A stretch of 64,000 bases of DNA from Gymnopus androsaceus JB14 (Eukaryota; Basidiomycota; Agaricomycetes; Agaricales; Omphalotaceae). The notes under the pieces are model-generated. The model made no database searches, was not told the origin of the DNA, and saw only the letters and a list, made by a program, of their open reading frames with translations. The stretch lies in assembly GCA_009733575.1 (NCBI GenBank), contig ML769526.1, forward strand, positions 107,612 to 171,611, written 5' to 3'. This document shows positions 11,043 through 24,982 of the stretch, piece by piece (position 1 is the first letter of the stretch; every line of letters begins with the position of its first letter). The position numbers and the translations under genes are program-made.

Positions 11043-12843
11043 TCAAGCTGGAATAGGAACCTCGGCTTGAGGGGTAAGTCGTACTGCATGTCTGCGAATA
11101 GCATTATCAAAGTCGACTGTGGCAGAGTGTGCGGTAACACGATTGTCCTGAATGAAAACAAAAAAAAAAACCCAGTCAGTCGAGCTTAATCAAAGTTTGG
11201 CTTTTGCTCCTAGGATTAATCGGAGCTCGTGGAATGAAACATAGAAGAAGATGGTTGTCGTCAAAAACGAAAGGTAACGACACCAGGATATGAAATGGCA
11301 ACTGCAAGGAACCTGGCAGAGTACGACATAGGAGAAGATGAAGTGTGTTGTCGAAAAAAAAAATAAAGATGTAACAATACAAAGCTTAAAAAAAAAGTAC
11401 TACAAAGAAAGGCAAGTCCAAGGATTCGGACGGACTTACCCATACTACCACTGTTCCAGGCGCATAAGTGGCTCTAATATGGAAATCCGCACCCTTAGAG
11501 ATGTGGTCGAAGAGAAAGTTTAATAGGCATTCGGATTCCTCTGTTTTGAACCCCACGATGCGACGCGTAAAGCCCTGGTTCACATAGAGTGCCTTTTCGC
11601 CTGTTACTGGATGTTGCCTAACTAGAGGGTGCTACAGGTGGACAATTTTCTTTTAGCTTTCCGTTTAATACATGTGGAAAAGGGCTCGCCTCGGTTTCCA
11701 CGGGTTCCCTTCGTACGGGATGGCCTCTCTTTTGTGAGAATTCAGCTTGTTTCACCGCCGAATGAACAGCGACAAGGCCCTCGAGACGTTTCTGGAATTC
11801 GGGCGACAAGCGCTTATACGCTTCCACCTGAGACAGGAACAATGTGTCCCCTCCGACACCGGGCTAAGAAAAAAAGGAAAAGGTAGTCAGGCAGAGGAAG
11901 AATACGCGGAGATGAATCCTCTCTGAAATATTAACCACGTACCTGGTCCAGTATGAAGAAGAATGTAGTCCCAGGTGGCTGTTTTTCGTACGACTAGGAA
12001 AAATACGACATATAGTGTAAGTTCGAAATGAAATGCCAAATCGCGTTCTCCAACAAAGAAACTCACCACATCCGAATGCCACTGTATGCCGCTAGCTCGC
12101 TCTCGCCCGCGGTATTCTTTGAACAGGTCGTGTTCGGGGTCGCGATAGACTAACACGAGAATATAAGTTTCGAAAAAGAAAGAAAACAACTGTCAACCGC
12201 TATAGTAGGGCTGTCATCCTTACCGACATGGAATTCAGGATAACCCTTGACATTGCCGGAGGTCGGGTGCCTCTGAATGGGTCCAAAGTGCCTATGTACC
12301 CCGAGGAAGGTTAAAACCAAATGCCAAAGTTGCAGCAACAAGCTTTAGTAAGTACCTCGCTATTTCGATCTGTCGTTCGGGCCCAAGGTCCTTGAAGTCT
12401 TGGTCTCTAAAAACCAGGACTTTACGCTCGGCAGCAAAGAGCGCAAGTTCATCGAGGCCTTCTTTACTCAATTGAGATATCTGGACACCAGTAATTTCCG
12501 TGCCGAGGTAGGTGCTTATGTCCCGTGTAATCGCATTCGGGGTCAAAAGATTAGGTTTAGCGGGATCAGCTCGCGCTCCCACATCGGTGTGCTCTGGGAG
12601 AGGCGGTGGATAGTATCAGTCATCGGTATGAAGGACAGAATGGACCCACCGAAAAGTTGAGTGGGGGGAAATTTCTCATCAACGTCATAGTATGGATAGT
12701 AGAATGGGTATGATAACCCGGATGGCTATGGGATATGAGATGTAGCACACTAACGAAGTTGGGAAGTATACCTTTGGTTTCACGTCAGCCTTAGTCGGAG
12801 CCGCTGATTCTTCGGTCTTGAGGTCTGCAACAGAGGGAGCCAT
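11043..12843 (-). CDS. TauD/TfdA-family Fe(II)/2-oxoglutarate-dependent dioxygenase
   Basis: Taurine/sulfonate-type dioxygenase. The family hydroxylates a carbon next to a heteroatom group using 2-oxoglutarate and O2; the substrate here is unknown. Nine exons splice cleanly: 12772-12843, 12650-12725, 12356-12593, 12224-12291, 12067-12149, 11943-11993, 11672-11863, 11440-11631 and 11043-11147. They total 1077 nt, or 358 residues, about normal for the fungal family. The start is the ATG at 12843 (MAPSVADLKTEESAAP). The iron-binding HxD lies in WHSDV. The distal histidine is in NRVTAHSAT, and the 2-oxoglutarate-binding arginine is probably in RRHAVRLTP near the C terminus. Conserved segments ERKVLVFRDQDF and HFGPIQRHPTS are present. 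No signal peptide is seen, so the enzyme is probably cytosolic. All phases agree and no frame defect is found. Confidence 0.93.
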
Positions 12844-13201
12844 GATTTGCAGACTACATCAACTTGAGCCAGGTTAAAAGCTTTAGATTGGGAGACATCA
12901 TAAGCATGCCATATGTGCGAGACAGAGCGCAATAGCTGAAAGCATTGAGATTAGTTAGTTATTCACAGGAAAAAAGATCATATGCCCATTCAAAGATACT
13001 GGGTGAGATTCCTATAGGACCATGACGGACTCGCTCCATGAAATGGCGCAAGATGAGTATATCTCTGGCTCTTCTACACAATCGGCCGATACAAGGACAG
13101 CACGAAGCCGATACAAGGACAGTATGAAGCAAGTATTCCACTGTAAAGTTTTAATCTAAACACCGAAGGAGAAAGCAGATTAATGGGAAAAGATCATTCT
13201 A

Positions 13202-14598
13202 TTATTCTGTTTTTCGAATGAGTCGCGATTCCTCGTCAACAAGCGCTACTACGGGAGCCACAACGCCCACAGAAACTAATGGTGTAAGCATTAATGATAC
13301 AATGCCACGCCTGGTTGACGTTTGATTGGTCAAGATGGACCACAACACAAACGAAGCGCTCGTCCAGATCACATCCCAGCCAATGGACGACTGAGCGGGA
13401 TGAGAGAAAAGAGTGCTCCAGAGGACGGCAGCCACGGGTTGGTCAGAGGAGAAAAAGACAATCAAAGAGCTCGATACATGTATGCAAACTGAAATAAAAA
13501 GGACCTGAGTATGAAGTAGTCTGACATTCATCGAGAAGTCTTTGAATGCATCCAGATAGGGACCACATAGTAGCGGTACCATCGCGAGTGTGTGCATAAG
13601 GAGCAAATTTGGGAGGAAAGTGTGTTCACTAGTCAATGGTGTACACGCGACTGCAAGCAGAGATAGCAATACACTGCACGAGACCACCGGATGGAAAGCC
13701 ACTTGCTTTACTGGGCGCGCCGCGGAGAGAGATATAGCCACGTAGAAGAGATTCGAAGCCACAGAAATTGCGACGAGCTGTCCTAGAAACATGTATGCCC
13801 AAACGTGTCGGATATTCCGGCGGTTACCTAAAAGGAGTTCAGCGCAAACACAATTCATTAATGAACTGCAGCACCTTCGACAAAGATAAAGATGGTCCAT
13901 GAGCCTACAGTGTAAGAGCAAAGCTGACATGAAAAGTTAGGGATAGGTACAAAGCGAAGGCAGTTTGACAAACCTGCTGGCTCCACCACCAATTAGATGC
14001 CCCGTAGCATACTGTACGCCATGCCTGCTCAAAAAGCGCCGTTCCTACGAGCCAGTTGCCCAAGCGTTCTATGAATGAACCATCGTAGGCTCCAACTTTT
14101 GATTCGTAATCGCGGAAACTCCACTACTGGAGTTCTTCAGCTATAGATAAGAAGAGACCAGAGATGACACACCTCCATGAATCTAAACATATCTGAATGA
14201 ATTCAATCAAGTGTGTTTGCGGGATCGTTCAAGCCACTTACAGTACCAGGTGTGCGCAAACGATACAACGGCAAGAAAAGCAAACAGGGTGGCTCGTTTC
14301 CGAGAAAAAGAATCTCTATGTAAGCCATATTTTTGGAGCAACTCGTTGAGTACAATCCCGAAGAGAGTAATGATAATGAGAAAGTAAGAAGCGAAGATGA
14401 TTAGTGCAACAGCGCTATCCATGACAGAGGGAGAATGGAGAAAGCGCAAACGCCTAGACCGGGTGATTTGATACCACGTGGTCGCAGTATTGTGGCGCAC
14501 ATCCTCATAGTAACCGCCCAATACGCCAGTTCACAGAAAAACATCCTCGAGGCTGATGAACTCCCGTACAATAATTCAGCTCGGGATCCATTGACCAT
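13202..14598 (-). CDS. Conserved polytopic membrane protein of unknown function
   Basis: ATG at 14598 (MVNGSRAELLYGSSSASRMF). The first long exon includes a hydrophobic span (VALIIFASYFLIIITLFGIVL) and a second (ATLFAFLAVVSFAHTWY). Later exons give the motif GTALFEQAWRTVCYGASNWW, then GSWTIFIFVEG. The last exon (13202 to about 13820) is almost entirely transmembrane, with four to six hydrophobic helices, ending in EESRLIRKTE. Introns are short GT-AG. The frame slips by one base at about 14520-14521 (an AA on the plus strand, TT on the coding strand): one more T would give ELAYLGGYYEDV and a continuous exon. I cannot assign a family; a multi-helix fungal membrane protein is all the sequence shows. 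Confidence 0.75.
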
Positions 14599-15909
14599 TT
14601 AGTACTGGATTTTGTGGAACAGACGCGGCAAATTTTTTCCCTTTCTGCGACTGCATCTTCGGCGAGTTATCCTTCTCACATCGGTCACCCGATTCAGGGT
14701 TTCAAAGGAATCGAGCTGAGAAAACATCTGCTAGCACATACAAAGATCACGGAGCCACCAAAAAGACATTTTCGTTGGCATCTTCGCAACGATCTAGGTG
14801 AACTGAGGGGAGATTTATTGTTCATTAGCAGACTTGATGTATCCTCGCTGACGTGACTTCTCACAGATATGCGTAAGGAGACGAGACCATTTTAACATCG
14901 TCAGAGTCGTGCATAGGATCTTGTTACCCGCATTTTTACCTGGCTCTGGGTTAAGTAGCTAGGGGACCATGGGTTTGTGTCTAATACGTGATGGTGAAAC
15001 TGCACCTTCAAGATGTTGAAATATCATCCGACGACAAGCCAACCATTGGCAAGTACTGCTTTGAACTTGTCTATCTGTCTGTAAGGACTCGGGAAGGGTG
15101 GGTCAGGTGGGACTCCGGACTCTAGTGCTTAATGCGCTGCGCTTATGATACTTCATCGGGATGTTCATCGTTCATCATCAATGATATCCACTGTTTTTTC
15201 CTAACGAGACCCGTTATTATCGACTGTTGTCTGTGGGCGAGGGCGATGTTCATCGTACCGCCCAAAAAAGACCAATCTTTTGGCCGAGTTATACCTGGAT
15301 CATCTCAAAAGCTGTCGAATGATGCAAGCTACTTCATTTATTCAGACGAACAGCCATCGAATTCGGAGAAACAAGTGCCTCAGGCTCTTTCAAATCATTA
15401 CGGGTATTTTCAATGACCCTGCAAGCACAGGCTGCAACACCCAAACAAGTTCAGCACCAATTTTCGGGTCTGTCTTATATCCGTGCTGTTTCCCGCCCTA
15501 TAGAGCAGTCTGGATGGCGCGGAAAGACATGAGGATATTTGGGATGCACATCTTGTTATCCAGAGCAAAGCAACGCACCATCTTTGCTTTGGGGTGGATC
15601 TGACCTGATATTTTACCTTTCATCTTGAGCCTCTTGAGACCATCTGCGCTCTGCAATGTTGTGATCGGTGCTATCTCTCAATTTGGGCTCATATAACATG
15701 ATACTTGTGGGAGAAACTATTATAGGCTCCCGTAATGTACCAACACTGCCTAATTAATGACATACTACGAGGAACCGGACTTAACATTCGATTATCGTGA
15801 CTCGCCACTATCATCGCCACTCCTGACAATTTCCCGATGAAAAGGTACGCGAATATAGATGTTTTGAGGTAGAAATTCTTTGAGACTATTTCGAGTGCAT
15901 GCTAGTAGC
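14599..15909. other. Intergenic region, no supported gene
   Basis: Plus-strand open frames at 15132-15416 and 15280-15603 overlap in different frames and show no recognisable domain, so I do not call them. No repeats of note are seen. Confidence 0.35.
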
Positions 15910-16801
<892 letters not shown>

Positions 16802-16974
16802 CTATGAATCCATGAATCCATGGTATTAGAAATTATCATTGATGTACTGGTACGTAAAAATGCGAATATTAGTGGGGCTTATTACTGGAATGTCCTAAGA
16901 TAAGTAACAAATCGTTCTCTATAGTAGCATCCGGTATTGAATGAAGTTCATTACCATTCCTCCGGCATTGGAAG

Positions 16975-17811
16975 TCACTCTCTGTAGGTGGAGTGGTGGA
17001 ACCAGCCCAACCTATTGTACATCTCCCGAGCGACAGGCTGAAAGTTGGTCGTTTCCAGTTGTAAAAGGGAGACTTTATTCTCTTTGGCGTAAGAGATCAC
17101 CGTCCGCGTCAGCATTGTTCCTATTCCGCGTTTCCGGTGTGCTGGTAAGACGAAAAGACGTCTGAGTTCACCAATCATAAGTCCGTCACTCTTGGACGAA
17201 CAATCTACAATATCATCAACTGATATCAGTTTATCTGCAGCTACACTGAGTAGACAAAGAAAGATGGCTTACCAAGCGCTACACATCCCACAACTTCATA
17301 TCCACTTTCCGACGTCGCAGAGGGGACCTCGGCAACCCAGAAACACCTTATTGGATGTTCATCTTTCTTATGATCCAGCCGATAATAATGCGTAATGTCG
17401 GCCATATCACCACGTAGGCCATCTCGATAATAGCCCAAAAATGTCGTTCGAATCCGGTAGTAAACAGACAGTATGAAAGCTGCAGGACTAGAAGACCAAC
17501 GATAAGGCCAAGTAGTCGAATGTCTCGCTGAGAGGAGAATAGTACTATTCCCACTGCGGAAATCAACGAAACGTAGGCAACATAAATCGGGGTCCAATGT
17601 AGGAGAGCTCGTGTAATGGCAAAGTGTCCCGCTGAGTCAACTAAGGAGGGGAGGAACGTCAGCATTATAGGTAGAGAATGACAGTGATAATCTTGCCTCC
17701 GTTTACTAGGCCAGTGTAGTATACGCTGAGGACCTGCGGAGCGTCGCCGGGGCAGAAAGGGCGTACTAGGATGGTATCTTCTGAGACTGGGAGGTTCTTC
17801 TCGATATCCAT
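16975..17811 (-). CDS. GNAT acetyltransferase with N-terminal hydrophobic segments (NAT8-like)
   Basis: ATG at 17811 (MDIEKNLPVSEDTILVRPF). An exon with two hydrophobic spans follows (PIYVAYVSLISAVGIVLF and LLGLIVGLLVLQLSYCLF), suggesting membrane anchoring. Next comes the acetyltransferase core: DMADITHYY, CFWVAEV, then RLFVLPAHRKRGIGTMLT, whose RKRGIG is the acetyl-CoA pyrophosphate loop, and REMYNRLGW. The stop is TGA at 16975-16977. The first intron would begin with GC rather than GT (GC-AG). The membrane part and the catalytic part are one base out of frame at the T-run 17437-17441 (coding-strand TTTTT); a sixth T restores FLGYYRDGL. Architecture resembles NAT8-like membrane-bound acetyltransferases; the substrate is unknown. 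Confidence 0.85.
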
Positions 17812-20800
17812 GATAGAGAGGGATTCGGGACGCGTTCTTAGCTATGTCTGTTGGACTCTGCCCCAGTTATAAGGCTTGTCCTAGTTAGGATACGTACTAC
17901 GTTTTCAGGATAACCTCCGTAGCGTCCGGATAGCCCGGAATCGGGAACCTGAGGTACATCGTTGCCATCATACCATCTTGCTGAGGCTGAGGCTAATATT
18001 ATAGTTGGCGAATATCTGAATTCAGTGCTGTGACGCTGTCAAACATAAACGCGTCTACTAATGGGAAGAAGAAGAAGAAGAAGTGTGTCATCCATCATCT
18101 GCACATCTATCTCCGATATCAATATACTCCCAATATAGGGTTACCGAATAGACCTGGCCAGAGCCACGTCGAGATTACATTCATTTTTCCAACCTTTGGT
18201 TCCTTTTCTCTGAAATGGCTATCTATTTCTGACCAATCATATCCTTGACATAATTCCCTGTCTCATTGTAGAGTCGTTCACAATCTAAACTCGGAAAATG
18301 CCATTAAACTCGGGATTTCTGTGGGTTTCCTCCATATCTTTAGATTTAGCGCACCTATACACTTCTACTAGAACTTGGCTCTTCTCGCTCAGATAAAGAC
18401 ATTCAAATGTCCGATCTTCAACCGCCCCAGCGGAATCAATCGTCGAATGCGAATTAGTCGACGTCCTGAAAACCATGGTGTAGAGTATGCTTTTTCTAAT
18501 TACAACTTCCATCCGATATTCCATCCGATTCTTATCTTGCGCACGGCCTTCTCATTTTCTAGTCTTCTTAACACTGTTACGAAGAAGGATGTCTAGTGAC
18601 AGTATGAAAAGGCAGACCAAAACTGGTCGCTGGTGCATGTGCCAACGCTCAACTGGCTCAAAGTCAAGACGAAAGTCATTAATGTTGTTTAATTGATTCA
18701 GAAAGTTTATTGTGCGAGTCAGTTTAATCATAGAGAATACATAATGTGAGTACAATCTTGGCTCATCTTGGTATCGATGTTTTATTCTGCAGCTTACGAA
18801 AATTTTGCTCATTTCATATACTCGATGTCCCGATTACAAGGCCATTTCATTACAGTTTACTTAGCTCGCCCTAGAATCGATATCTGAGTGTCATTTGGAA
18901 GGGGAAACACAGTGAGCTCATTCATTACAACCAATGCGCATAACGTTTTACCATTATCTTCCTAGTTGTACATCACTCTAAAGAAATCAAATTCTTGTGA
19001 AGCTCTAGATGTTCTATTCTGACGAAGGAACCTCCAAATCGTTTCCGGCAACTTTCCCTTGTTACTTTCCTTGTTAGCATACTATGTAAAATATGACTGT
19101 TTGACTTGACTGGTGCGTCCACGGGCAAGAGATTAGCCTAGCAGATCTTTTTTACTGTTTGTGCTTGGCTGCCGACCAACTAACCTCCCAGTTTATACTC
19201 TACCTTTGGGACTAGGAACAGTAACCGAACGACAAAATTCTACATAACCCCGACGTACGGCGAGTCTATTAAGCGTTTCTGCATCGAACAGTGCTTGCGG
19301 GACAAAATGGACGCCCGGCTCTTCACGCCAATCCAATCCGCTTGTACGTTTCGAAGTTCCCATGCTATTCTAGATCTCCATCTAGGCTAATCCCAATTTC
19401 GTTTGGTACGCTACCAAATGTTGTCTTTGAATCTACCCCCGATGATATTCTTTCCGGAAGCTACATACCGCTCTGTACGCAGCTCCAAAAACGACTCTAG
19501 AGAAGAAAGCCGTTTCTATTCGTTCGACACACATAATATTCACCCGTTAGTTGGCATCCGTGTCCCCGTTAACCGAACACCGAGATCGCCTCACTTATCA
19601 CCATCATCAATTGCCATCCATCAATGCTTCCGACTCGGAGGAAGCAGCTAAATGGACGCAGAGTTCCAATAATACGCGAATCGGCCTTTTGGTGAAGGTC
19701 CAGGTGAGGTGGAGATACAAAATTCGATTATTTCTGCATGCTCATAACGAATTCTAAGGCACTATGCAAGGAGTTCTAGTAGGTACAAAATGGAGTGGCG
19801 ATTGTACCGTGATGCGGAGTGTGAAATGAGATTCTAATCTTTTCCGCTACCCCATTGCTGTTTCGCACTAAGATCTGGATGACGGTGGTACAAGCTCCAG
19901 TATGTATGATGCTCAAGCTGCTGTCACGGATCTGGGCTCGATGAGTGCCGGAGGGTCAAGAAAGCGAAGAGATATTCCAGCCATATCTCACATGGCTCGC
20001 TATATGCATCTGACGATTTTTGACCATAACTGTACCCCCGCAGGAAGTGACAGATGCTCAGAGATGGGCGGAAAGTGGGAATGGATTTTAATAGCTCCGT
20101 TTGTTGATCCAGAGGTAAGGACATTGTTCCGTTCAACATTTAACTGTCTCGGAGTGATAAACAGAACGAGATTTCCCTTCATTGTGAGCCTGTGGACATA
20201 CTGCATGCTTACTACATGATATTTCTGTGGTAATCTAGGATGAAGCGCTGGAGAACTGTGTTCCATGAGATCCAAATCGCCGAATCGGTCCTATCCTCCG
20301 AAAACTTGGCACCTATGTACGTCGTCTGACACCTTCTCGGTTCCACGCGATGGTCCAGACATGAAATTGAGAAAGGTGAGTCTTCTTCCTTCCACTCGAC
20401 TCTTGCTCGCATCGTCCGGCTTACTTGTTCGAAGAAAGTCATGCACGTGCACCTCCTGCATTCACCACCTCTTGGGCCTACCCTTTCTTCTCTTCCTAAA
20501 TTGCATGTGGTGCTGCCGCTCGCCGCTACATATTTCGCTGGAACCTGGTTGAATGCACATGAGGTGGCGCAGTGGCGGTCATCCTGGATGCTCGGGGCGT
20601 AGAACTTTGGTCCAGAAAATCTGAAGGAATTTGTGGGAGATAGGTCTTGCGAGACCTTGCCGTACGGCGTAGGCTGTATCTCCGTCTAGTACTTGTAAAG
20701 GACAGTCCGCGATTTTCCAAATGGAATCTTTGGGTGGTTTTCTATCTTCATATAAACAAGTACTGCATCATTCTTAGTACTCGATAACTTGGCGCTAAAC

Positions 20801-21327
20801 GATAAATACAAAACTGCCGTAGTGAAGAGAGCTTGAATAACTTTGTAATAACTTCCGGTCGAAATTCAAACAAAGAGTATCTGTAATCTGTTCTAAAAGA
20901 CTGTCGCTGGCTAGATTCAGGAAGTATTTCTGGTTAGATAAAGGAGCTATTGCTGTATCTCCATCTCAATTATTTCCCCAAGCTACGAAAATAATAGCGT
21001 TTCCGAGGCTCCGTAAGTACAGCTTTGACCTTCAAGCGCGCTTAGTAATGCCCAGGCGCTTGCCAGCCGCCGCCATCAGACCCGCTGGGGACGTTTTCGA
21101 TTTCCACTATAATATAAGTAGTCACTACAAGCGGATTCGATGATGTTCCTTTAAGTGCGTAATTGAATGAATGGAAAGCGTGTCTCTCTTTTTCCTCAGC
21201 GGCTTGCATCTCTGTGGAAAGTTATGTTACAAGCAAGTTACAAGGACCGCTCGGAATATTTCTCTCCAGCCATGTTCTTTGGTAGCGACATGTTTGGATA
21301 GTGACAACCATAGAACGTAGCAACGTC
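17812..21327. other. 3.5-kb stretch without a supportable gene
   Basis: Several open frames of 60-105 codons occur on both strands (for example 18285-18524 minus and 19902-20219 plus). None joins to a neighbour in a convincing exon chain and none shows a known domain. A short GAAGAAGAAGAAGAAG run lies at about 18066. The region may hold a gene I cannot recognise, or decayed sequence. Confidence 0.35.
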
Positions 21328-22011
21328 CTAATCCTCTCCAATATCTTCGTTCCACTCCTGCAAAAACGTAGTCAATCATTGCAGTCTTCCTTGAGAAAAA
21401 GCTTGTACCATACCTCGGGCTTTGCACGAATGAATTTTGCCATTAGGTCTTTACACTCTTCATCATCCAATACTACCACGTCCACGCTATGAGCTTTCAA
21501 CAAGTCTTCTCCTCCCTTGAATGTTGTGTTTTCTCCAATGACAACACGGGGGATCTTGTACAACAGAATCGCACCAGTACACATATTGCAGGGGCTAAAC
21601 GGTAGATAATCAGTAGAGATCAGTAAACTCGACTGTAGATAGTCCTCCACGCGTTTCCATCCGAGCCTGGTGTCAATATTGAGTGAGGATTCTCTCACCT
21701 AAGCGTAGTATACTAACAAATCATTATAAACATGATGTCAACGCAATATCGGAGTATCTCACAATCGTAGCATCTCGATATACGCTGGCTTTCAATCGTC
21801 CTGCATTCTCGAGCGCAGAAATCTCTCCATGAAGCGTCGCTGATTTTTTCTGTATCCTTTCGTTGTGCCCTATACCCAGAATCGCCCCATCATGCGCGAT
21901 TAGAGAACATCCAATTGGAATTCCGCCTTCGGTGAAGCTCTTCCGGGCTTGCTCTAATGCTTTTGTCATCCCAATTAGGTCGATTTTGGCCCAATTGCTA
22001 GTGGAGGTCAT
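21328..22011 (-). CDS. Cytosine deaminase (FCY1-like zinc nucleobase deaminase)
   Basis: Predicted to hydrolyse cytosine to uracil and ammonia in pyrimidine salvage, as in yeast cytosine deaminase. The start is probably the ATG at 22011 (MTSTSNWAKIDLIGMTKALE). Zinc and catalytic motifs are present: HGEISALENAGRL (zinc His and catalytic Glu) and SPCNMCTGAILLYKI (the two zinc cysteines). These are followed by VVIGENTTFKGGEDLL and the C-terminal DDEECKDLMAKFI. After a final intron the protein ends PEEWNEDIGED with the stop at 21328-21330. The join between YRDATI and SPCNMC is unclear: the family has only a few residues there, but the sequence offers either extra codons or a poorly defined intron (21600-21770). 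No transport gene is linked. Confidence 0.85.
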
Positions 22012-22279
22012 GATGGTCAGAAAACAAGCGCGCAGATGATCACGACCTTCCGAGAATTGTTTCTCACACATTTGAATTAATCGAAGTAGTACAGGACGTA
22101 TGTATAGCCACTATCCTTTGCTCGGACTCAAGATTGATTGAGCATTCGACACCAAAACAACTTTCAATAATGAGCTCTCCGTGTCTCTCTTCCATCCAGG
22201 TTTTCGTATAGGCTTGGGTTTGGGACCCGGAGCATGACTAGGGAGAAGAAGCAGCGGAACGTGGATAGGTTGGAAGCCC

Positions 22280-22660
22280 TCAGCCATAACGGTATTGATC
22301 CTCATATACAGTGGGGCTTCCGGGAAAAACTATGTAGACATTTAGTTTGTCACTCGGCTCACGAATGAACTCGCTCACTTTCGTTTTGAACTCCTCCCAT
22401 GCCTTCTGATCAGCAGCAAAAATTTCCACTCCTTGCTCATGTTTAACCCCCGCTTCTGCTTCTGCTTCACCCAAATACTCCTCCAAAAAACCAATAAAGG
22501 TTGCTAATAGTGCGATCTTCTGGTCTCCAGTCACACTAGGTTCCAAGTCAGAGAAACTGTAAGCAAGGGAAAACGGATTTACTTACTCGCGGTCTTCACA
22601 CTCCTCTCGAAAACAAGTGTTTAACCTAGCTTTCCGCCTCGTAAGAAGCGAGGATGGCAT
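22280..22660 (-). CDS. Small acidic protein of unknown function
   Basis: Two exons join across a good GTAAGT intron: a basic first exon from the ATG at 22660 (MPSSLLTRRKARLNTCFREE) and a second exon reading FSDLEPSVTGDQKIALLATF and then an acidic helix (YLGEAEAEAG). The C terminus is SPTVYEDQYRYG before the stop. An alternative upstream ATG at 22706 gives MTVGAAETFLFQSTQDAILA, which looks like a plausible family N terminus but runs into TAG before the intron, so the true first exon is uncertain. About 115 residues. It may share a promoter region with the neighbouring deaminase. I do not recognise the family. Confidence 0.5.
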
Positions 22661-23133
22661 CCTGAGTGCTCTGGAAGAGAAAGGTCTCCGCAGCTCCGAC
22701 AGTCATTGATGCATTCCGTTGTATATTGTGACACAGGGGAGGAACCTGTCAATGCGACGCATACGACCTGTTGACCGCCGCACAGGCCCCCCCAAAGTCA
22801 GGCGGATGTCCTGCAAATGCTGTAAGCCATATCTCAGGATCTCAAGCTTCACAGACGTAGAGGAGGAGAAGTCACTCATACTCTGCCGTCGCATATCCTT
22901 GACGCTGACGTTCAGGACATGATCGACGCTTGAAATTTAACAATTACCGTACCTCCGCGGACGGAGGTAAAACATGCACGTACCTGGCCTAAAGCGGTAT
23001 GTAAGATAGTTTTGACTTGATTGTGCTCCGAGTGATAATGAGTTGGACAGTGGTTTGCCTACTATGTACAGATCGAGTAAAAAGGTACAGAGGATAGACT
23101 CGAAAGTTAAAGTATATCAAGTTAGAAGCGGCC
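22661..23133. other. Intergenic region
   Basis: Open frames on both strands around 22703-22922 are mirror images of each other's codon bias and show no domain. There is a run of seven C at about 22788. Confidence 0.35.
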
Positions 23134-24465
23134 TCATACGAAGTAACTTGCGTCTACCCAGTCCTCCCAATCGCTACCAACAGCGCTAGCAATCGAATAT
23201 TCTGTCGCCTCACTAGCAGTGAGCTCTACTGCCCAGCTTGCGCGCTTTAAAGTAGATGCACCAGCTCCGGTAGTGTTATAGTCGGCATTCAACACAAAAT
23301 CGATGCTGTCCGCTTCTCCATCCCAAAGAGACCACAAAGCAGGGTCTGGAGCGACTTCAAGAAAAGTGGACTCGAAAATTACTCTGGATGGAGGTATATT
23401 AGTCTTGATTCAGGGCGGAGAAGGAAAAGAAGACAAACTTGGCAAAGTCTATGCAAGAAATAATCATCTCAGCACTAGTAGACAAAGAAACTACTTTGAT
23501 CCTTACCAGACCATGGTCTACCGAAATAATAGGTCCCTGCAGTTCCAGACGCAGCTCCAGACCCCAGTACGATTGTGTTTTGATGGAAGACGTCTGTTTC
23601 ACCAGTTCAATATCAACAGAAAGGAGAGACAAAGTCATTACTTACAACTTCCACTATCATTTGTCTCGCGTCCACTGGCGGTAATACTACCTCCTTCAGC
23701 TAGTACTCCAATGGTGTTGCCGCCAAAGTAAGCCAAACCCTCACGACCAAAAATAAAGTCAACACCGCCCTATCAGAAAAGTCAGTCAAGTTTGGGTATA
23801 GCGCAAATCATGCCGCACCTCAATATATCCCTTCAAATAAACCTGTGTCCCCTCATTCGCATACAGCGTATCCTGGTATCCATAGAACCCACATGCATAG
23901 AGTCCCACCTGGCTTCCGTATTGGCTGAGTGCGATAGCCTGCACACCAGGACCGAATGTGTTCTTCACGTCGACATTGTACATGCTAAAGTTGTCTTTAT
24001 GGATTCGGAGGGTACCAGAAGCGCTGTCCGCAAGAATAACACGTCAAACAATCTGAGTGAATAACAAGGAGTTTGTTTTACTCATCGGAGCCTGCTGTCG
24101 CTGCTCCTTCGTTGAAGGATATGATGACTTCATTGGATGTGTAAGTAGCTGTATTTGTCGTATAACCGTAGATCTGTGAGAGCAGGTATTAATGAAAGGA
24201 GTGCGTAGCAAGCCGTTTCACTGACCGTCAAGGGCCCCGTACGTGTAATATCAATCTGCTCTGTGTATGTCCCAGGATAGATGAACAGCGACTGAGTAGA
24301 TGCATCATCCAGAGAATCTAACGCCTGTGTGATCGTCGCGAATTCTCCCGCAGTAGTTGTTCCGGCTTTTACAATCACAGCTCCAGCTGGAGGAGAGGTT
24401 CTCGTGGCTGCAAGGGTAGCCCGTAATCCTGCGAACAGTATGCAGATACGGAGGAGGGGAAACAT
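23134..24465 (-). CDS. Secreted pectinesterase (carbohydrate esterase family 8)
   Basis: Pectin methylesterase, removing methyl groups from homogalacturonan in plant cell walls. ATG at 24465 starts a signal peptide (MFPLLRICILFAGLRATLA). Several short exons follow. The CE8 motifs appear in order: GEFATITQALDSL; YGYQDTLYANEG, holding the QDT signature; GGVDFIFGREGLAYFGG, with the catalytic Asp of DFIFG; and YYFGRPWS, with the conserved GRPW arginine. The C terminus SDWEDWVDASYFV ends at TGA 23134-23136. Length is about that of fungal CE8 enzymes (roughly 320-330 residues). The enzyme suggests a saprotrophic or plant-associated lifestyle. Confidence 0.93.
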
Positions 24466-24982
24466 GATCGACCTTTAGGACGCAGAAGATTCTTGAACAA
24501 ACTGTGGGATGCGGTCAAAAGGTGCAACAATTTATACTTGTCGCCCTCTTGGGACCTCAAGTGGACCTCAAGGACCGGCCAGACGTTACGGCCCGTCGAG
24601 AAGTCATCGTGTGCTGCAGCGTCTTGTATTGAAAGATCAACCCAGGAGAATTGAGATCAGCACAAGCCAGGAAGCCTGGTCACAGTACTACTTTACCTCG
24701 GACGGGTCCAATTGAAAGCAAAACATGACCTGGATAAATTTCAATTTAAAATATCCTTAAGTTTTAAAATCCAAAGCGCCCCGATAAATAACCAGATATG
24801 CGACTAAAGAACCAGAAAGGAAAATCTGTTAACCTTTAAGTAACAAGGTCCAAAATGTAGGAAATGTCCGATCCAAACGTAATGTACGGCGGCAGCAAAC
24901 CTAGTTAGCTAGTTAGACTTCCCTCGGGAACCAATGGAAGGATATTCACCGAGCAACTACAGCCCACTATACCCCTGATATC
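24466..24982. other. Pectinesterase promoter and intergenic sequence
   Basis: Upstream of the pectinesterase and downstream of the decayed secreted-protein paralogue. No gene or repeat is seen. Confidence 0.35.
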
